NCBI RefSeq assembly: GCF_918697925.1
Contig: NZ_CAKKMF010000045.1
Span: forward strand, 1 to 39,366
Source: Arthrobacter sp. Bi26
GTDB lineage: Bacteria > Actinomycetota > Actinomycetes > Actinomycetales > Micrococcaceae
Direction: 5' to 3'
DNA: 39,366 bases
In this document: one piece after another, positions 1 through 8,499 of the stretch
Layout: each line of letters opens with the position of its first letter
Numbering within the stretch: the stretch's first letter is position 1
Notes under the pieces: model-generated
Told to the model about the DNA's origin: nothing
The model's database searches: none
Seen by the model: the letters and a program-made list of their open reading frames with translations, nothing else
Position numbers and translations under genes: made by a program

Positions 1-12
1 ATTCTGGTAGGG

Positions 13-969
13 ATGAGCGAATCCCCAGAATCCCCCGGCACCCCGGCAGACCCGGATCCCGGCAACCCTGAAGAGACCCGGCTTCCGCGCCCCGTGACCC
101 CCGGCAGCCAGGCCTCGTTCGGCACGTACGGAGGCCGTCCGGTGAGCTTTGTGCGCCGCGGCACGCGCCTGCAGGGCCGCCGCCAGGCCGCATGGGAGGA
201 GCACGCGGACCGCTGGGCGGTTGAGGTCCCCCGCCATGTCGCCAACACCTCAGTGCACCCGGACTACATGTTCGACGCGGAGGCCGAATTCGGCCGGACG
301 GCTCCGCTGATTGTGGAGATTGGCTCCGGACTGGGCGACGCCGTATGCCACGCCGCGGAGGAAAACCCGGACAAGGACTTCCTTGCCGTGGAGGTTTACA
401 CCCCGGGCCTGGCCAACACGCTGATCAAGATCAACAGCCGCAAGCTGAGCAACGTGCGGGTAGTGGAGGCGAACGCCCCCGAGGTGCTCGCGACCATGCT
501 CCCCGCCGGCTCCGTCACGGAACTATGGGTCTTCTTCCCGGACCCGTGGCACAAGTCCCGGCACCACAAGCGCCGCCTCATTCAGCCGGACTTCGTGGAT
601 CTCGCCGCCCGGGCTATCAAGCCCGGCGGCATCTTCCGGATCGCGACCGACTGGTCCAACTACGCCGTTCACGTCCGCGAGGTCATGGCGGGCTCGGCGG
701 AGTTCGAGAACCTGCACGAGGGTGAGCGCGCCGGTGCTGACAGCCCCCTGACCCAGGTGTGGGAATCCGGCGTCGAGTCCCGCGTGGGCGGGGCGCCCGT
801 CAAGGAAGGCCGGGCACCCGTCAGCACCGAGCACACCGGGCCCAACGAGGGCGTCGACGGAACCGGCGGCTGGGCGCCGCGGTTTCATGGCCGGATCCTG
901 ACCAGCTTCGAGAACAAGGCACACGAGGCCGGGCGCCTGATCTTCGATCTCAGCTACCGCAGAATTTAG
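13..969 (+). CDS. trmB: tRNA (guanine-N7-)-methyltransferase TrmB
   Basis: Predicted SAM-dependent enzyme that methylates N7 of guanine 46 in the variable loop of tRNA; cytosolic. The Rossmann glycine motif VEIGSGLGD lies near residues 96-104. It is followed by the family signatures FFPDPWHKSRHHKRRL (about 175-190) and FRIATDW (about 211-217), where catalytic and substrate-binding residues of TrmB sit. At 318 residues it is longer than many bacterial TrmB proteins of about 210-250. The excess is an N-terminal Pro-rich tail of about 45 residues and a Gly-rich insert near residues 260-290, before the conserved C-terminal TSFENKAHEAGRLIFDL. The ATG lies only 12 bases from the window edge, so a start further upstream cannot be excluded. 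Family call is very secure. Confidence 0.96.
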   Translation: MSESPESPGTPADPDPGNPEETRLPRPVTPGSQASFGTYGGRPVSFVRRGTRLQGRRQAAWEEHADRWAVEVPRHVANTSVHPDYMFDAEAEFGRTAPLIVEIGSGLGDAVCHAAEENPDKDFLAVEVYTPGLANTLIKINSRKLSNVRVVEANAPEVLATMLPAGSVTELWVFFPDPWHKSRHHKRRLIQPDFVDLAARAIKPGGIFRIATDWSNYAVHVREVMAGSAEFENLHEGERAGADSPLTQVWESGVESRVGGAPVKEGRAPVSTEHTGPNEGVDGTGGWAPRFHGRILTSFENKAHEAGRLIFDLSYRRI

Positions 970-1074
970 GCACCCCCCGGGCCCGCAGGCATCTGTTCCT
1001 GAGCGGCTTGGCGTGGCACGATTACGGAACGAACCACGCTGGGTAGCACTAAGGAAACGATCATCAAAGAAGAA

Positions 1075-1881
1075 ATGAAGGACGCCGCGGACGTCGCCGA
1101 GGACGTCACCAATTCGAAGCCCCTCGAAATAGCAGCACGGGCCGGTTTCGCTGTGTCCGGGTTGCTGCACTTCCTGATCGGGCTGGTCGCGATCCGGCTC
1201 GCCATGGGTGGCCGGGGCCAGGCCGACGTCAGCGGCGCGGTGGAAGAGCTCGCCGCGCAGCCGGCCGGGCCGTTGCTGCTCTGGACCGCTTTTGCCGCCT
1301 GCGTTGCGCTGGCCATCTGGCAAGCATCCGACGCGATTTTCGATTTCGGGCACCTGCCGACCAAGAAAAAAGTCGGCAAGAAACTCAAGGCAGCCCTGCA
1401 GGCCGTGGTGTACGCCTTTTTCGCGCTCACGCTGGCGTCGGTCGCCACCGGGGCCGGCTCCGATAACCGTGAGTCAACTTCCGATATGACCGTAAACCTC
1501 ATGAAGGCCCCGGGCGGCGCGGCGCTCCTGGTGGTCATCGGCGCCGCGGTAGCCGTCACGGGGATCGTCTACGCGATCCGCGGCTTCCGGAAGTCCTTCC
1601 TCAAGTACCTGCGCATGCCAGCCCAGAAGCAGGCGCGTACCGCTGTGACGGTCATCGGCGTCGTCGGCTACGTCGCGAAGGGCTTCGCCCTGCTGCTCGT
1701 GGGCCTGCTGATCATCATCGCCACGGTGACGGCACACCCCGAACAATCAACCGGGCTCGACGGCAGCCTGAAGGCCCTGCGGGAGCAGCCGTTCGGTGTG
1801 TATTTGCTGGCCGCCGTGGGGGTCGGCCTGATCTGCTACGGCATCTACATGGCGGTGCGCGCCAAGCTCGCGAAGATGTAG
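1075..1881 (+). CDS. DUF1206 integral membrane protein
   Basis: A 268-residue membrane protein matching the actinobacterial DUF1206 architecture. It appears to contain three repeated units of two transmembrane helices, each opening with a motif like ARAGFAVSGLLHFLIGLVA (residues 21-39). A similar start recurs near residue 90 and at residues 190-210 (VIGVVGYVAKGFALLLVGLL). The N-terminus is short, acidic and cytoplasmic, and a Lys-rich loop KKKVGKKLK joins units one and two. The function of the family is unknown. The gene follows trmB by 105 bp and converges on the anti-sigma gene with only 2 bp between stops, so there is little room for a separate terminator. It is probably a stand-alone transcript. 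Confidence 0.88.
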   Translation: MKDAADVAEDVTNSKPLEIAARAGFAVSGLLHFLIGLVAIRLAMGGRGQADVSGAVEELAAQPAGPLLLWTAFAACVALAIWQASDAIFDFGHLPTKKKVGKKLKAALQAVVYAFFALTLASVATGAGSDNRESTSDMTVNLMKAPGGAALLVVIGAAVAVTGIVYAIRGFRKSFLKYLRMPAQKQARTAVTVIGVVGYVAKGFALLLVGLLIIIATVTAHPEQSTGLDGSLKALREQPFGVYLLAAVGVGLICYGIYMAVRAKLAKM

Positions 1882-1883
1882 GG

Positions 1884-2567
1884 CTAGCCCTGAGGCACGG
1901 CGATAACCGCTACGGTCTGCTGCTGCTCGTCGCGCATCTCGACACTGGCTATCCTGGCCAGCTGCACCGGCGTCGCCCCCGTGATCCGCACCCTGCCGCT
2001 CGGCGTCGCCGTCCACGCGCAGGCACGGTCTTCGCCGCCGTCACGGTCCTTCACCCACAGCGAGAGGGTCCCGTCGTGGGGCAGGCTCCGTCCGTCCACC
2101 GCCAGCTCGGTGCCCCAGGTTTTCTTGACAAGCCCCACCGTGACCTCAAGTCCGCTGCTGGCCTCAACGGAATAGCTCGCGTCCGGTTTGGCGGGTTGGT
2201 TCAGCAGCGGAGCGGCCATGACCCCCAGCACGAGGCATGCGGCGGCGGCGGCGGCCACGGCCGTCGCCCACCGGCGCCGCACTCGCCGGCGGCGGGCGGC
2301 GAGCTCGTCCAGGAGCCGGCGCGGGACGGGTACCGGTTCCGGCGGAACAAGTGCCCGCTCGCGGGCGGCCGCAGCCGCCGCGGTGAGCGCGATGGCGTCG
2401 GACACCGGGATCGCGTCGAGCAGCGCGGGGAGGCTGGCGAGATCGTCCAGCTCCTGGCGGCAGTCGGCACACACGGCAAGGTGTTGTTCGAAGGCTGCGG
2501 CCTCGGCTGGCTCCAGCCCGCCGAGCAAATACGCGCCGAGGAGTTGATGCAGCTCGGTCCCGTTCAC
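1884..2567 (-). CDS. Zinc-binding anti-sigma factor (RskA/RslA-like)
   Basis: Membrane-anchored anti-sigma factor expected to bind and inactivate the sigma factor encoded just upstream. The N-terminal anti-sigma domain has the zinc motif H29-x3-C33-x2-C36 (HLAVCADC). A basic linker RRRRVRRRW is followed by one hydrophobic segment (about residues 100-124). An extracytoplasmic domain follows with the RskA-like WVKDRDGG...ACAWTATPSGR pattern. Its start overlaps the end of the sigma gene by 4 bp (ATGA), so the pair is translationally coupled. In known ZAS proteins, oxidation of the Cys pair or regulated proteolysis releases the sigma factor; which applies here cannot be seen. The last strands probably form the periplasmic-side sensor. 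Pair assignment is secure, trigger unknown. Confidence 0.9.
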   Translation of the reverse strand: MNGTELHQLLGAYLLGGLEPAEAAAFEQHLAVCADCRQELDDLASLPALLDAIPVSDAIALTAAAAAARERALVPPEPVPVPRRLLDELAARRRRVRRRWATAVAAAAAACLVLGVMAAPLLNQPAKPDASYSVEASSGLEVTVGLVKKTWGTELAVDGRSLPHDGTLSLWVKDRDGGEDRACAWTATPSGRVRITGATPVQLARIASVEMRDEQQQTVAVIAVPQG

Positions 2568-3064
2568 CGCTGCACCCCCATTTCGTCGAGGATCGTCCGT
2601 AGGGCCCGCACGGCGTAGAACGCCCGGGACTTCACCGTGCCGCTGGGGACTTTCAATTGGGCGGATGCCTCCTGGACTGTGTAGCGGCGGTAGTGGAGCG
2701 CCACAAGGACTTCGCGGTGCTCCGCGCTGAGCCGCAGCAATGCCTCCTCCATCAGGACCTTGTTGAGCAGGTCATCGATGCGCCCGGCGCCGTCCGCAAC
2801 GTCCGGGACATCGCGTTCGCCGGCTTCCTGCGGACGCCGTTGGGCCTTGCGGTAGTTGTCGATCATGATGTTGCGGGCCGTTCGGAACAGGTAACTGCGC
2901 AGGCTGCCGGTGATCTGCGGCGCCTGCTGCCAGACCCGCAGCACGGTCTCCTGGACGACGTCGTCGGCGAGCTGCGGATCCCGGGAGGCGCTAAGGACGA
3001 AGCGCTTCAAGGCCGTCCCATGGTCGCGGTAAATAGCAGCCACGACGTCTTCGTCCAGCGGCAT
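2564..3064 (-). CDS. ECF sigma-70 factor, SigL-like
   Basis: A 166-residue extracytoplasmic-function sigma factor. Region 2 carries ADDVVQETVLRVWQ (about residues 33-46) and RSYLFRTARNIMIDNYRK (about 56-73), which contacts the -10 element. Region 4 contains LSAEHREVLVALHYRRYTVQEASAQLKVPSGTVKSR followed by the ending YAVRALR..LDEMGVQR. That ending resembles, from memory, mycobacterial SigL more than other ECF groups. ATG start with GGGAGG upstream (cccgggaggtgggacATG). It overlaps the anti-sigma gene by 4 bp. Its own upstream DNA carries TGAACT-N16-CGTCGT, and the divergent lipoprotein gene carries TGAACC-N16-CGTCGT. This fits autoregulation plus one direct target. Sigma class is certain, SigL orthology is inference. 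Confidence 0.92.
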   Translation of the reverse strand: MPLDEDVVAAIYRDHGTALKRFVLSASRDPQLADDVVQETVLRVWQQAPQITGSLRSYLFRTARNIMIDNYRKAQRRPQEAGERDVPDVADGAGRIDDLLNKVLMEEALLRLSAEHREVLVALHYRRYTVQEASAQLKVPSGTVKSRAFYAVRALRTILDEMGVQR

Positions 3065-3099
3065 GTCCCACCTCCCGGGATTTCTTGTTCTGCCCCTGT

Positions 3100-3127
3100 A
3101 CGACGTACGGGCGGACCCAATAGTTCA
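3100..3127 (-). promoter_or_regulatory. ECF-type promoter of the sigma/anti-sigma operon
   Basis: Read on the minus strand, TGAACT (3127-3122) is followed after exactly 16 bases by CGTCGT (3105-3100), 36 bp before the sigma factor start. The hexamers and spacing match the form TGAACC-N16-18-CGT that I recall being reported for M. tuberculosis SigL. The divergent lipoprotein gene has a near-identical promoter, which makes chance agreement less likely. Activity is inferred. Confidence 0.7.
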
Positions 3128-3172
3128 GTGTGCCCCCAGGACAGCCCCGACATAAACATTTCAGCTCCGCCA

Positions 3173-3200
3173 TGAACCATTCCGCGCTCAATGGCGTCGT
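3173..3200 (+). promoter_or_regulatory. ECF-type promoter of the lipoprotein gene
   Basis: TGAACC at 3173-3178 and CGTCGT at 3195-3200 are separated by 16 bases, 52 bp upstream of the lipoprotein ATG. Five of six -35 bases, all six -10 bases and the spacer length agree with the promoter on the opposite strand in front of the sigma gene. I infer that both are read by the SigL-like sigma factor encoded next door. Confidence 0.7.
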
Positions 3201-3252
3201 ATCTCGTAGCGCCGGCCTCCGAGTTGGGCTGGCTCGAGCCTAGGAGCAGCAA

Positions 3253-3780
3253 ATGAAGAAGCACCTCAGCATTGGCTTGTCCGCATTCGCCCTTGCCGCG
3301 CTACTGTCCGGCTGCGGCGGCGGAACGACCACGACGCCGACATCGGCGGCACCGGCCACCTCCGCTCCCGCAGAATCCAGCGCACCGGCGACTTCGGCCC
3401 CCGCGTCCATGTCCGCTGCGGAGCTCTCGGTGGGCGAGTCCAAGGCGGGCCAGATCGTGGTGGCCGGCCAAGGACTGAGTGTCTATTACTTCACCAAGGA
3501 CACGAAGGACTCCGGGACCAGCGCCTGCACCGGCGACTGCCTGGTGGCGTGGCCCCCGGTCACCTCGACGACGGCGACCCCCACCGTTAACGGCGTCACC
3601 GGCAAGGTCGGAACCATCCCCACGGCCGATGGAAAGATGCAGGTGACCATCAACGGGATGCCGATCTACTACTACGAAAAGGACAAGGCCGCGGGAGACA
3701 TCACGGGCCAGGGCGTCGGTGGAGTCTGGTACCTCGTGGCGCCCTCCGGGGAGATGATCACCGCACCGCCCGCAGGGTAG
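3253..3780 (+). CDS. Secreted lipoprotein with YxFxxD-type repeats (COG4315-like)
   Basis: A 175-residue exported lipoprotein. A Lys-starting signal peptide ends in lipobox LSGC with C21 as the expected lipidated residue. A Thr/Ser/Ala/Pro-rich linker (about residues 25-57) acts as a spacer. The mature domain has two copies of the family motif: YYFTKD (about residue 77) and YYYEKD (about residue 138). They lie around an ACTGDCLVAWPP segment with a possible disulfide Cys pair. The family is common in actinobacteria and its role is unknown; redox or cell-envelope stress roles have been suggested because members neighbour ECF sigma genes. Here it is divergent from a SigL-like sigma/anti-sigma pair and has a matching promoter, so it is a likely regulon member. 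Confidence 0.88.
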   Translation: MKKHLSIGLSAFALAALLSGCGGGTTTTPTSAAPATSAPAESSAPATSAPASMSAAELSVGESKAGQIVVAGQGLSVYYFTKDTKDSGTSACTGDCLVAWPPVTSTTATPTVNGVTGKVGTIPTADGKMQVTINGMPIYYYEKDKAAGDITGQGVGGVWYLVAPSGEMITAPPAG

Positions 3781-3842
3781 GCTCACAGGCCGCGGTTCCG
3801 TCCAGTCCGGCTCTTCTGACCCGGCGAACCGGGCGGCGTACT

Positions 3843-3874
3843 GCCGGCGCCTGTTTTTGGGGGCAGGCGCCGGC
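3843..3874. terminator. Bidirectional hairpin between convergent genes
   Basis: Perfect 11-bp inverted repeat: GCCGGCGCCTG (3843-3853) and its complement (3864-3874), with a 10-base loop rich in T and G. It lies between the lipoprotein gene (ends 3780) and the DUF4375-like gene on the other strand (ends 3894), where a shared terminator is expected. There is no long T tract after the stem. Confidence 0.65.
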
Positions 3875-3893
3875 CGTACCGGGGGAAGACCGC

Positions 3894-4805
3894 TTACGCG
3901 CCTGCCTCTTCAAACTGCACGGCTTCTTCGAACTCGACGGCCGCGAGGATTTCCTGGGTCCGGGGGTTGAGCATGAAGGCCTCTTCGTCGTCTTCGAGCA
4001 TGAGGAATTCGCCCTGTTCCGTGGTGAAGTGCCAGGCCAGGGTGGTTTCCCCGTTGTGCTCGTAGTTCGGATCGCCCATGGTGATCCGCTCCAGGCTGTG
4101 GCCGGCAATATCGCACAGCTCCCGGATAATCTGTTCGAACTCCGGCGCGTCCAAGAGCGCTTCCTCGGCGGCTGCCGCCTGGCGCTCCGCGAGATCGGAA
4201 AGCCGAGCCACCCGCCCGGCAATGTGGACGTCGAGGTCGTCGTCGCCAAGGACCAGCAAGTCCGCCTGGCCGCGCAGCCAGGCGGCGTTCAGCGCCGCGA
4301 TGTCCTCTGTTGCGAGGACCGATTCGAATTCCTCGTCCAGTTCTTCGATGCGCCGAACGGCGTCGGAGACTCCGTCCCCCGGTTCTTCTCCTTCTGTGTC
4401 GCCTCCGGCGTCCCAGCCGCTGCCGCCGTCGAGGTAAGTGTCGACGTCGGTGTCGGTCAGGGCGCCGAAGGCGGCCACCGTGCGGTTGAAGAGATCCAGG
4501 TGCGCGGCGGCACCCATGGCCGCCAGGCCTTCGCGGACGTAGGGATCGACTTCCTCCCGTTCGGGCGCCGTGAACACGTACTGCGCGAAGCCGCCGGCCA
4601 GCGCCTGCGTCAGGTAGAAGTCCACGTAGTAACTGCGCAGCGCGGCCGGGGAGATCTCGTCCGCGTCCAGCAACTCCTCGAACATGGCGTTGACCACGTT
4701 GACGTTCGCGTCGACAACGTCCTGGCTTCCGCCTTTGAGGCTTTCCGTGGTCAGCACGGTCGGGTAGTTGTGGGCGGACTGATTGGTGGGCACACCGTTG
4801 GTCAT
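3894..4805 (-). CDS. DUF4375-like (DMP19-type) protein
   Basis: A soluble, acidic protein of 303 residues. Residues about 35-105 contain SYYVDFYLTQALAGGFAQYV followed by a helical segment ending GAAAHLDLFNRT. This resembles the DUF4375/DMP19 fold, in which a helical domain carries an NGGFxQYF-like core; here the core reads AGGFAQYV. An Asp/Glu/Gly-rich region near residues 120-145 probably forms a flexible linker. The C-terminal third (GDPNYEHNGETTLAWHFTTEQGEFLMLEDDEEAFMLNPRTQEIL) looks like a separate small beta domain. No catalytic motif is evident. The gene is divergent from the SNF2 helicase gene, with 196 bp between the starts. DUF assignment is moderate; function unknown. Confidence 0.72.
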   Translation of the reverse strand: MTNGVPTNQSAHNYPTVLTTESLKGGSQDVVDANVNVVNAMFEELLDADEISPAALRSYYVDFYLTQALAGGFAQYVFTAPEREEVDPYVREGLAAMGAAAHLDLFNRTVAAFGALTDTDVDTYLDGGSGWDAGGDTEGEEPGDGVSDAVRRIEELDEEFESVLATEDIAALNAAWLRGQADLLVLGDDDLDVHIAGRVARLSDLAERQAAAAEEALLDAPEFEQIIRELCDIAGHSLERITMGDPNYEHNGETTLAWHFTTEQGEFLMLEDDEEAFMLNPRTQEILAAVEFEEAVQFEEAGA

Positions 4806-5001
4806 GCGGAATCCTTACTGCTGGCACTGCTGATACTCCGGACCTCTCCACGGTAGGTCCGTCTTCACGGCGGGCAGCCGAGCCCCAGTTGAACGTCAAG
4901 CGAAGTTTGAGCGGCGGTTCCGCGGCCACCGGCGAAGTTCCAGCGCCTGCTAAGGCTCGGTAAGATGGATCAGATGACCACCTGCCGAAAGTAGCACGCA
5001 C

Positions 5002-8000
5002 ATGCCATCCCATCCGGACGAGAGTGCGGCACTGGCAATTCAGACTCCCGCGATCAACGACCGCTCCCTCGCGGCCGGGCTTGCCTACGCCATGGGGAGC
5101 CGCGTTTCGGGGATCTCCTTCGATGCCGCCACCGGCCTGCTGCTGGGCAAAGTGCGGGGCGGTTCCGACGTGCCCTATTCCACGACGGCGAAGCTTGTCC
5201 GGAAGGCGGGCGGATGGAGCTGCACGGTGGGTGTCTGCAGCTGCCCGGTCCGCAAGGACTGCAAGCACGTGGCGGCCCTGCTCTTCGCGGCCGAAGACAA
5301 CCCAGCAACCCGGCAGCAGTTGCTGGCCCCCGCAGAGGGTACACGGCTGTCCCGCCAGAGCGCGCCGCCGGAAATGGCCGACTGGGAGCAGGCCCTTGGC
5401 CCCCTGATCGCCCACCCGGGGATCACGCCGTCCGCCAACGGCACCCCGCTTGCACTCCAGTTCGACGTCGAGGAACCCGCCCCGCACTTCTCCTACACGG
5501 GCCGCCGCGATCCGCTCCGCAGCGTCCGCCAGCTCAAGGCACGCCCCGTCATCATGGGGGCCAAGGGCAAGTGGATCCGCGGCGATGTCTCCTGGAGCAC
5601 GCTGAGCTACCTGAACTACCGGCGCGAATGCAACGAGGCGCATGTTGAGTGGATGCAGGAATTCCTCGCCTCGCACACAGCCGTGGCGAACCGCCAGCAC
5701 TCCGGCACCGGATTGTGGCTGGGACTGAACACCTACGCCGGCAAGAACCTGTGGAGCCTGCTGTCCCAGGCCAAGAAGATCGGCGTCGCCCTGGTCCACA
5801 GTCGCGGCGACGAGGCGGTGCGGTTCGTCGAGCAGCCTGCCGCCGTCGGGCTGAACCTGGCGCGATTCGGCACCGGCGGCGACGACGGCGGGCTCGAGCT
5901 CGCGCCGACCATCACGGTCGAAGGCGAAGTGGTGGATCCGGCGTCGGTCGGGACCATCGGCCGCCCGGCGCACGGGATCTTCCTGGCCTCCGACGGCGAC
6001 GCCCTGCCCGGCATCGCCCCCGCCGACCCCGTCATCACCCTTGCCCCGCTGGAAAGCGGTCTCAGCGAGGAATTGCTGACCTTCGTCACGGGCGGGACCA
6101 CCCTGCACATCCCCGCACGGGACGAAAGCCGCTTCCTGACCGGCTTTTACCCCAAGCTCAAGCAGACCGCCCGGGTCACCGCCTCCGACGAGTCCGTGGA
6201 ACTGCCAACCCTTGCGGTCCCCACCCTGTCCCTGCTGGCCAACTACGGGGCGGACCACCGGGTCCGGCTGCATTGGGAATGGCACTACACGTCCGGGAAC
6301 CTCGTCACGGCGCAGCCGCTGTGGCGGCATCCGGGCGATCACGGCTACCGGGACGACCCCGCCGAGGCGCGCATCCTTGAGGGGGTCGGGCAACCTTGGG
6401 ACGTGGTACCGGCCCTGGGCGAATCCGCGACCGGCGGCTGGGGCACGCCGCGCCTGGCAGCCACGGCAGAACTGGCCGGACTGGACACGCTAGCCTTCAC
6501 CGAGGACGTGCTTCCCCGGCTCCGCGACCTCCCCGACGTCTCCGTGGATACGTCCGGCGAGATTGCTGACTACCGCGAAGCCGAAGAAGCCCCGGTGGTG
6601 GCGATCTCCACAAAGGCGACGGACAGCCGCGACTGGTTCGATCTGGGCATCGTCATCACCCTGGAGGGCCAGCCGGTTTCCTTCGCGGCGCTGTTTTCCG
6701 CCCTCGCCGCCGGCCAGACCCGCATGCTGCTGCCCAGCGGGGCGTACTTCTCGCTGGACCTGCCAGAGCTGCACCAGCTGCGGGCGCTGATCGACGAGGC
6801 CCGCTCCCTGCAGGACAACCCCGGCGACAAGGACGCTCCGCTGCAGATCAGCCGCTTCCAGGCCGGGCTGTGGGACGAGCTGGCTCACCTCGGCATCGTC
6901 GACGAACAGGCGGCCGCGTGGCGCGAGTCCGTGGGTGGCCTGCTCGAAGGCGGCATCAAGGGCCTTCCCCTGCCCGGGACGCTGAACGCCGAGCTGCGCC
7001 CGTACCAGCTGGAGGGCTTCAACTGGCTGAGCTTCCTGTACCGCCACGGCCTCGGCGGCGTGCTGGCCGACGACATGGGCCTGGGCAAGACCGTGCAGGC
7101 CCTGGCCCTGATCTGCGCCGCGAAAGACGCCGCCGGGACCGCTGCAGACCCCGATGCACAATCCGACGCACTCCCTGCCGGCCAATCCTCGGCGGGCCCT
7201 TCCGCCGGGACCGCCCCGTTTCTCGTCGTCGCCCCCACTTCCGTGGTGGGCAACTGGGAGGCGGAGACGGCACGGTTCGCGCCGGGACTGAGCGTGCGCG
7301 CCATCGGCGAAACCTTCGCCAAGAGCGGCTCGCATCCGGCCGAGGCGATGGCCGGCGCCGACATCATCATCACCTCCTATGCCCTGTTCCGGATCGACTA
7401 CGAGGCCTACGCCTCCCAGGCCTGGGCCGGCCTGGTCCTGGACGAGGCGCAGTTCGTCAAGAACCACCAGTCCAAGGCCTACCAGTGGGCCCGCAAACTG
7501 CCGGCCGCCTTCAAACTCGCCATCACGGGCACCCCGCTGGAGAACAACCTGATGGAGTTCTGGGCGCTGACCTCGATCGTGGCCCCCGGACTCTTTTCCA
7601 GCCCCAAACGGTTCGCCGAGTACTACCAGAAGCCCGTGGAGAAGAACGGCGACAAGGGGCAGCTGGACAAGCTCCGGCGGCGGGTCCGGCCGCTCATGAT
7701 GCGGCGCACCAAGGAGCAGGTCATCCGGGATCTGCCGCCCAAGCAGGAGCAGATCCTGGAAGTCGTGCTGAATCCACGGCACCAGAAGGTGTACCAGACG
7801 CACCTGCAGCGGGAGCGCCAAAAGATCCTGGGCCTGATCGAGGATGTCAACAAGAACCGGTTCACCATCTTCCAGTCACTGACCCTGCTCCGGCAGCTGA
7901 GCCTGGATCCCTCGCTGATCGATCCGTCACTGTCCGGTGTGCGCTCCAGCAAGCTCGATGTCCTGTTCGAGCAGCTCGCGGACCTGGTGGCCGAAGGACA

Positions 8001-8451
8001 CCGGGCCCTGATTTTCAGCCAGTTCACCGGTTTCCTGGGCAAGGTCCGGGAGCGGCTCGTCGAGGAGAACATCGAGTTCTGCTACCTCGACGGCGGCACA
8101 CGCAACCGCACCGACGTCGTGAACGAGTTCAAGAACGGCGCCGCGCCGGTGTTCCTCATCAGCCTCAAGGCCGGCGGCTTCGGCCTGAACCTGACTGAGG
8201 CCGACTACGTGTTCCTGCTGGACCCCTGGTGGAACCCGGCGTCGGAGGCCCAGGCCGTGGACCGGACCCACCGGATCGGCCAGGCCCGGAACGTCATGGT
8301 CTACCGGCTCGTCGCCAAGGACACGATCGAGGAGAAGGTCATGGCGCTCAAGGCCAAGAAATCCCAGCTCTTCGCCGACGTCATGGAAGGCGATGCGCTC
8401 ACCGGCTCCGCACTGACGGCGGAAGACCTCGCGGGGCTGTTCAACGACTGA
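5002..8451 (+). CDS. SWIM zinc-finger SNF2-family DEAD/DEAH helicase
   Basis: A 1149-residue Swi2/Snf2-type ATPase. The N-terminal SWIM finger is C79-x-C81...C87-x-H89 (CSCPVRKDCKH). A long middle region (about 130-660) corresponds to the bacterial SNF2-associated domain. The ATPase core follows: Walker A DDMGLGKT (690-697), DEAQ box (814-817), TGTPLENN, and the C-terminal helicase lobe ending in QAVDRTHRIGQ (about 1085-1096). An Ala/Pro/Ser-rich insert of about 30 residues lies after motif I. This domain order is the usual one for actinobacterial stand-alone SNF2 proteins, thought to remodel DNA-protein complexes or aid repair or transcription recycling; the exact role is unknown. No neighbouring methylase or nuclease suggests a defence system. 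ATG start chosen with the conserved N-terminus. Confidence 0.93.
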   Translation: MPSHPDESAALAIQTPAINDRSLAAGLAYAMGSRVSGISFDAATGLLLGKVRGGSDVPYSTTAKLVRKAGGWSCTVGVCSCPVRKDCKHVAALLFAAEDNPATRQQLLAPAEGTRLSRQSAPPEMADWEQALGPLIAHPGITPSANGTPLALQFDVEEPAPHFSYTGRRDPLRSVRQLKARPVIMGAKGKWIRGDVSWSTLSYLNYRRECNEAHVEWMQEFLASHTAVANRQHSGTGLWLGLNTYAGKNLWSLLSQAKKIGVALVHSRGDEAVRFVEQPAAVGLNLARFGTGGDDGGLELAPTITVEGEVVDPASVGTIGRPAHGIFLASDGDALPGIAPADPVITLAPLESGLSEELLTFVTGGTTLHIPARDESRFLTGFYPKLKQTARVTASDESVELPTLAVPTLSLLANYGADHRVRLHWEWHYTSGNLVTAQPLWRHPGDHGYRDDPAEARILEGVGQPWDVVPALGESATGGWGTPRLAATAELAGLDTLAFTEDVLPRLRDLPDVSVDTSGEIADYREAEEAPVVAISTKATDSRDWFDLGIVITLEGQPVSFAALFSALAAGQTRMLLPSGAYFSLDLPELHQLRALIDEARSLQDNPGDKDAPLQISRFQAGLWDELAHLGIVDEQAAAWRESVGGLLEGGIKGLPLPGTLNAELRPYQLEGFNWLSFLYRHGLGGVLADDMGLGKTVQALALICAAKDAAGTAADPDAQSDALPAGQSSAGPSAGTAPFLVVAPTSVVGNWEAETARFAPGLSVRAIGETFAKSGSHPAEAMAGADIIITSYALFRIDYEAYASQAWAGLVLDEAQFVKNHQSKAYQWARKLPAAFKLAITGTPLENNLMEFWALTSIVAPGLFSSPKRFAEYYQKPVEKNGDKGQLDKLRRRVRPLMMRRTKEQVIRDLPPKQEQILEVVLNPRHQKVYQTHLQRERQKILGLIEDVNKNRFTIFQSLTLLRQLSLDPSLIDPSLSGVRSSKLDVLFEQLADLVAEGHRALIFSQFTGFLGKVRERLVEENIEFCYLDGGTRNRTDVVNEFKNGAAPVFLISLKAGGFGLNLTEADYVFLLDPWWNPASEAQAVDRTHRIGQARNVMVYRLVAKDTIEEKVMALKAKKSQLFADVMEGDALTGSALTAEDLAGLFND

Positions 8452-8458
8452 CGCGGTT

Positions 8459-8499
8459 CACGACTGACACTGTTCAACGACTAACACTGTTCAGTCGTG
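8459..8499. terminator. Inverted repeat between convergent stops
   Basis: CACGACTGA (8459-8467) and TCAGTCGTG (8491-8499) form a perfect 9-bp inverted repeat with a 23-base loop. The right arm contains the stop codon of the minus-strand membrane protein gene. The left arm follows the helicase stop by 7 bases. The loop holds another copy of the local TGTTCAACGACT motif. A shared terminator is plausible, but the loop is long and no T tract follows. Confidence 0.4.

Noticed and set aside
523..1353. Minus-strand 276-codon ORF across trmB and the DUF1206 gene
   Set aside because: Antisense shadow over two recognised genes, no domain seen.
3910..6393. Very long minus-strand ORF of 827 codons
   Set aside because: It overlaps the DUF4375-like and SNF2 genes antisense or out of frame, with composition typical of GC-rich shadow frames and no domain.
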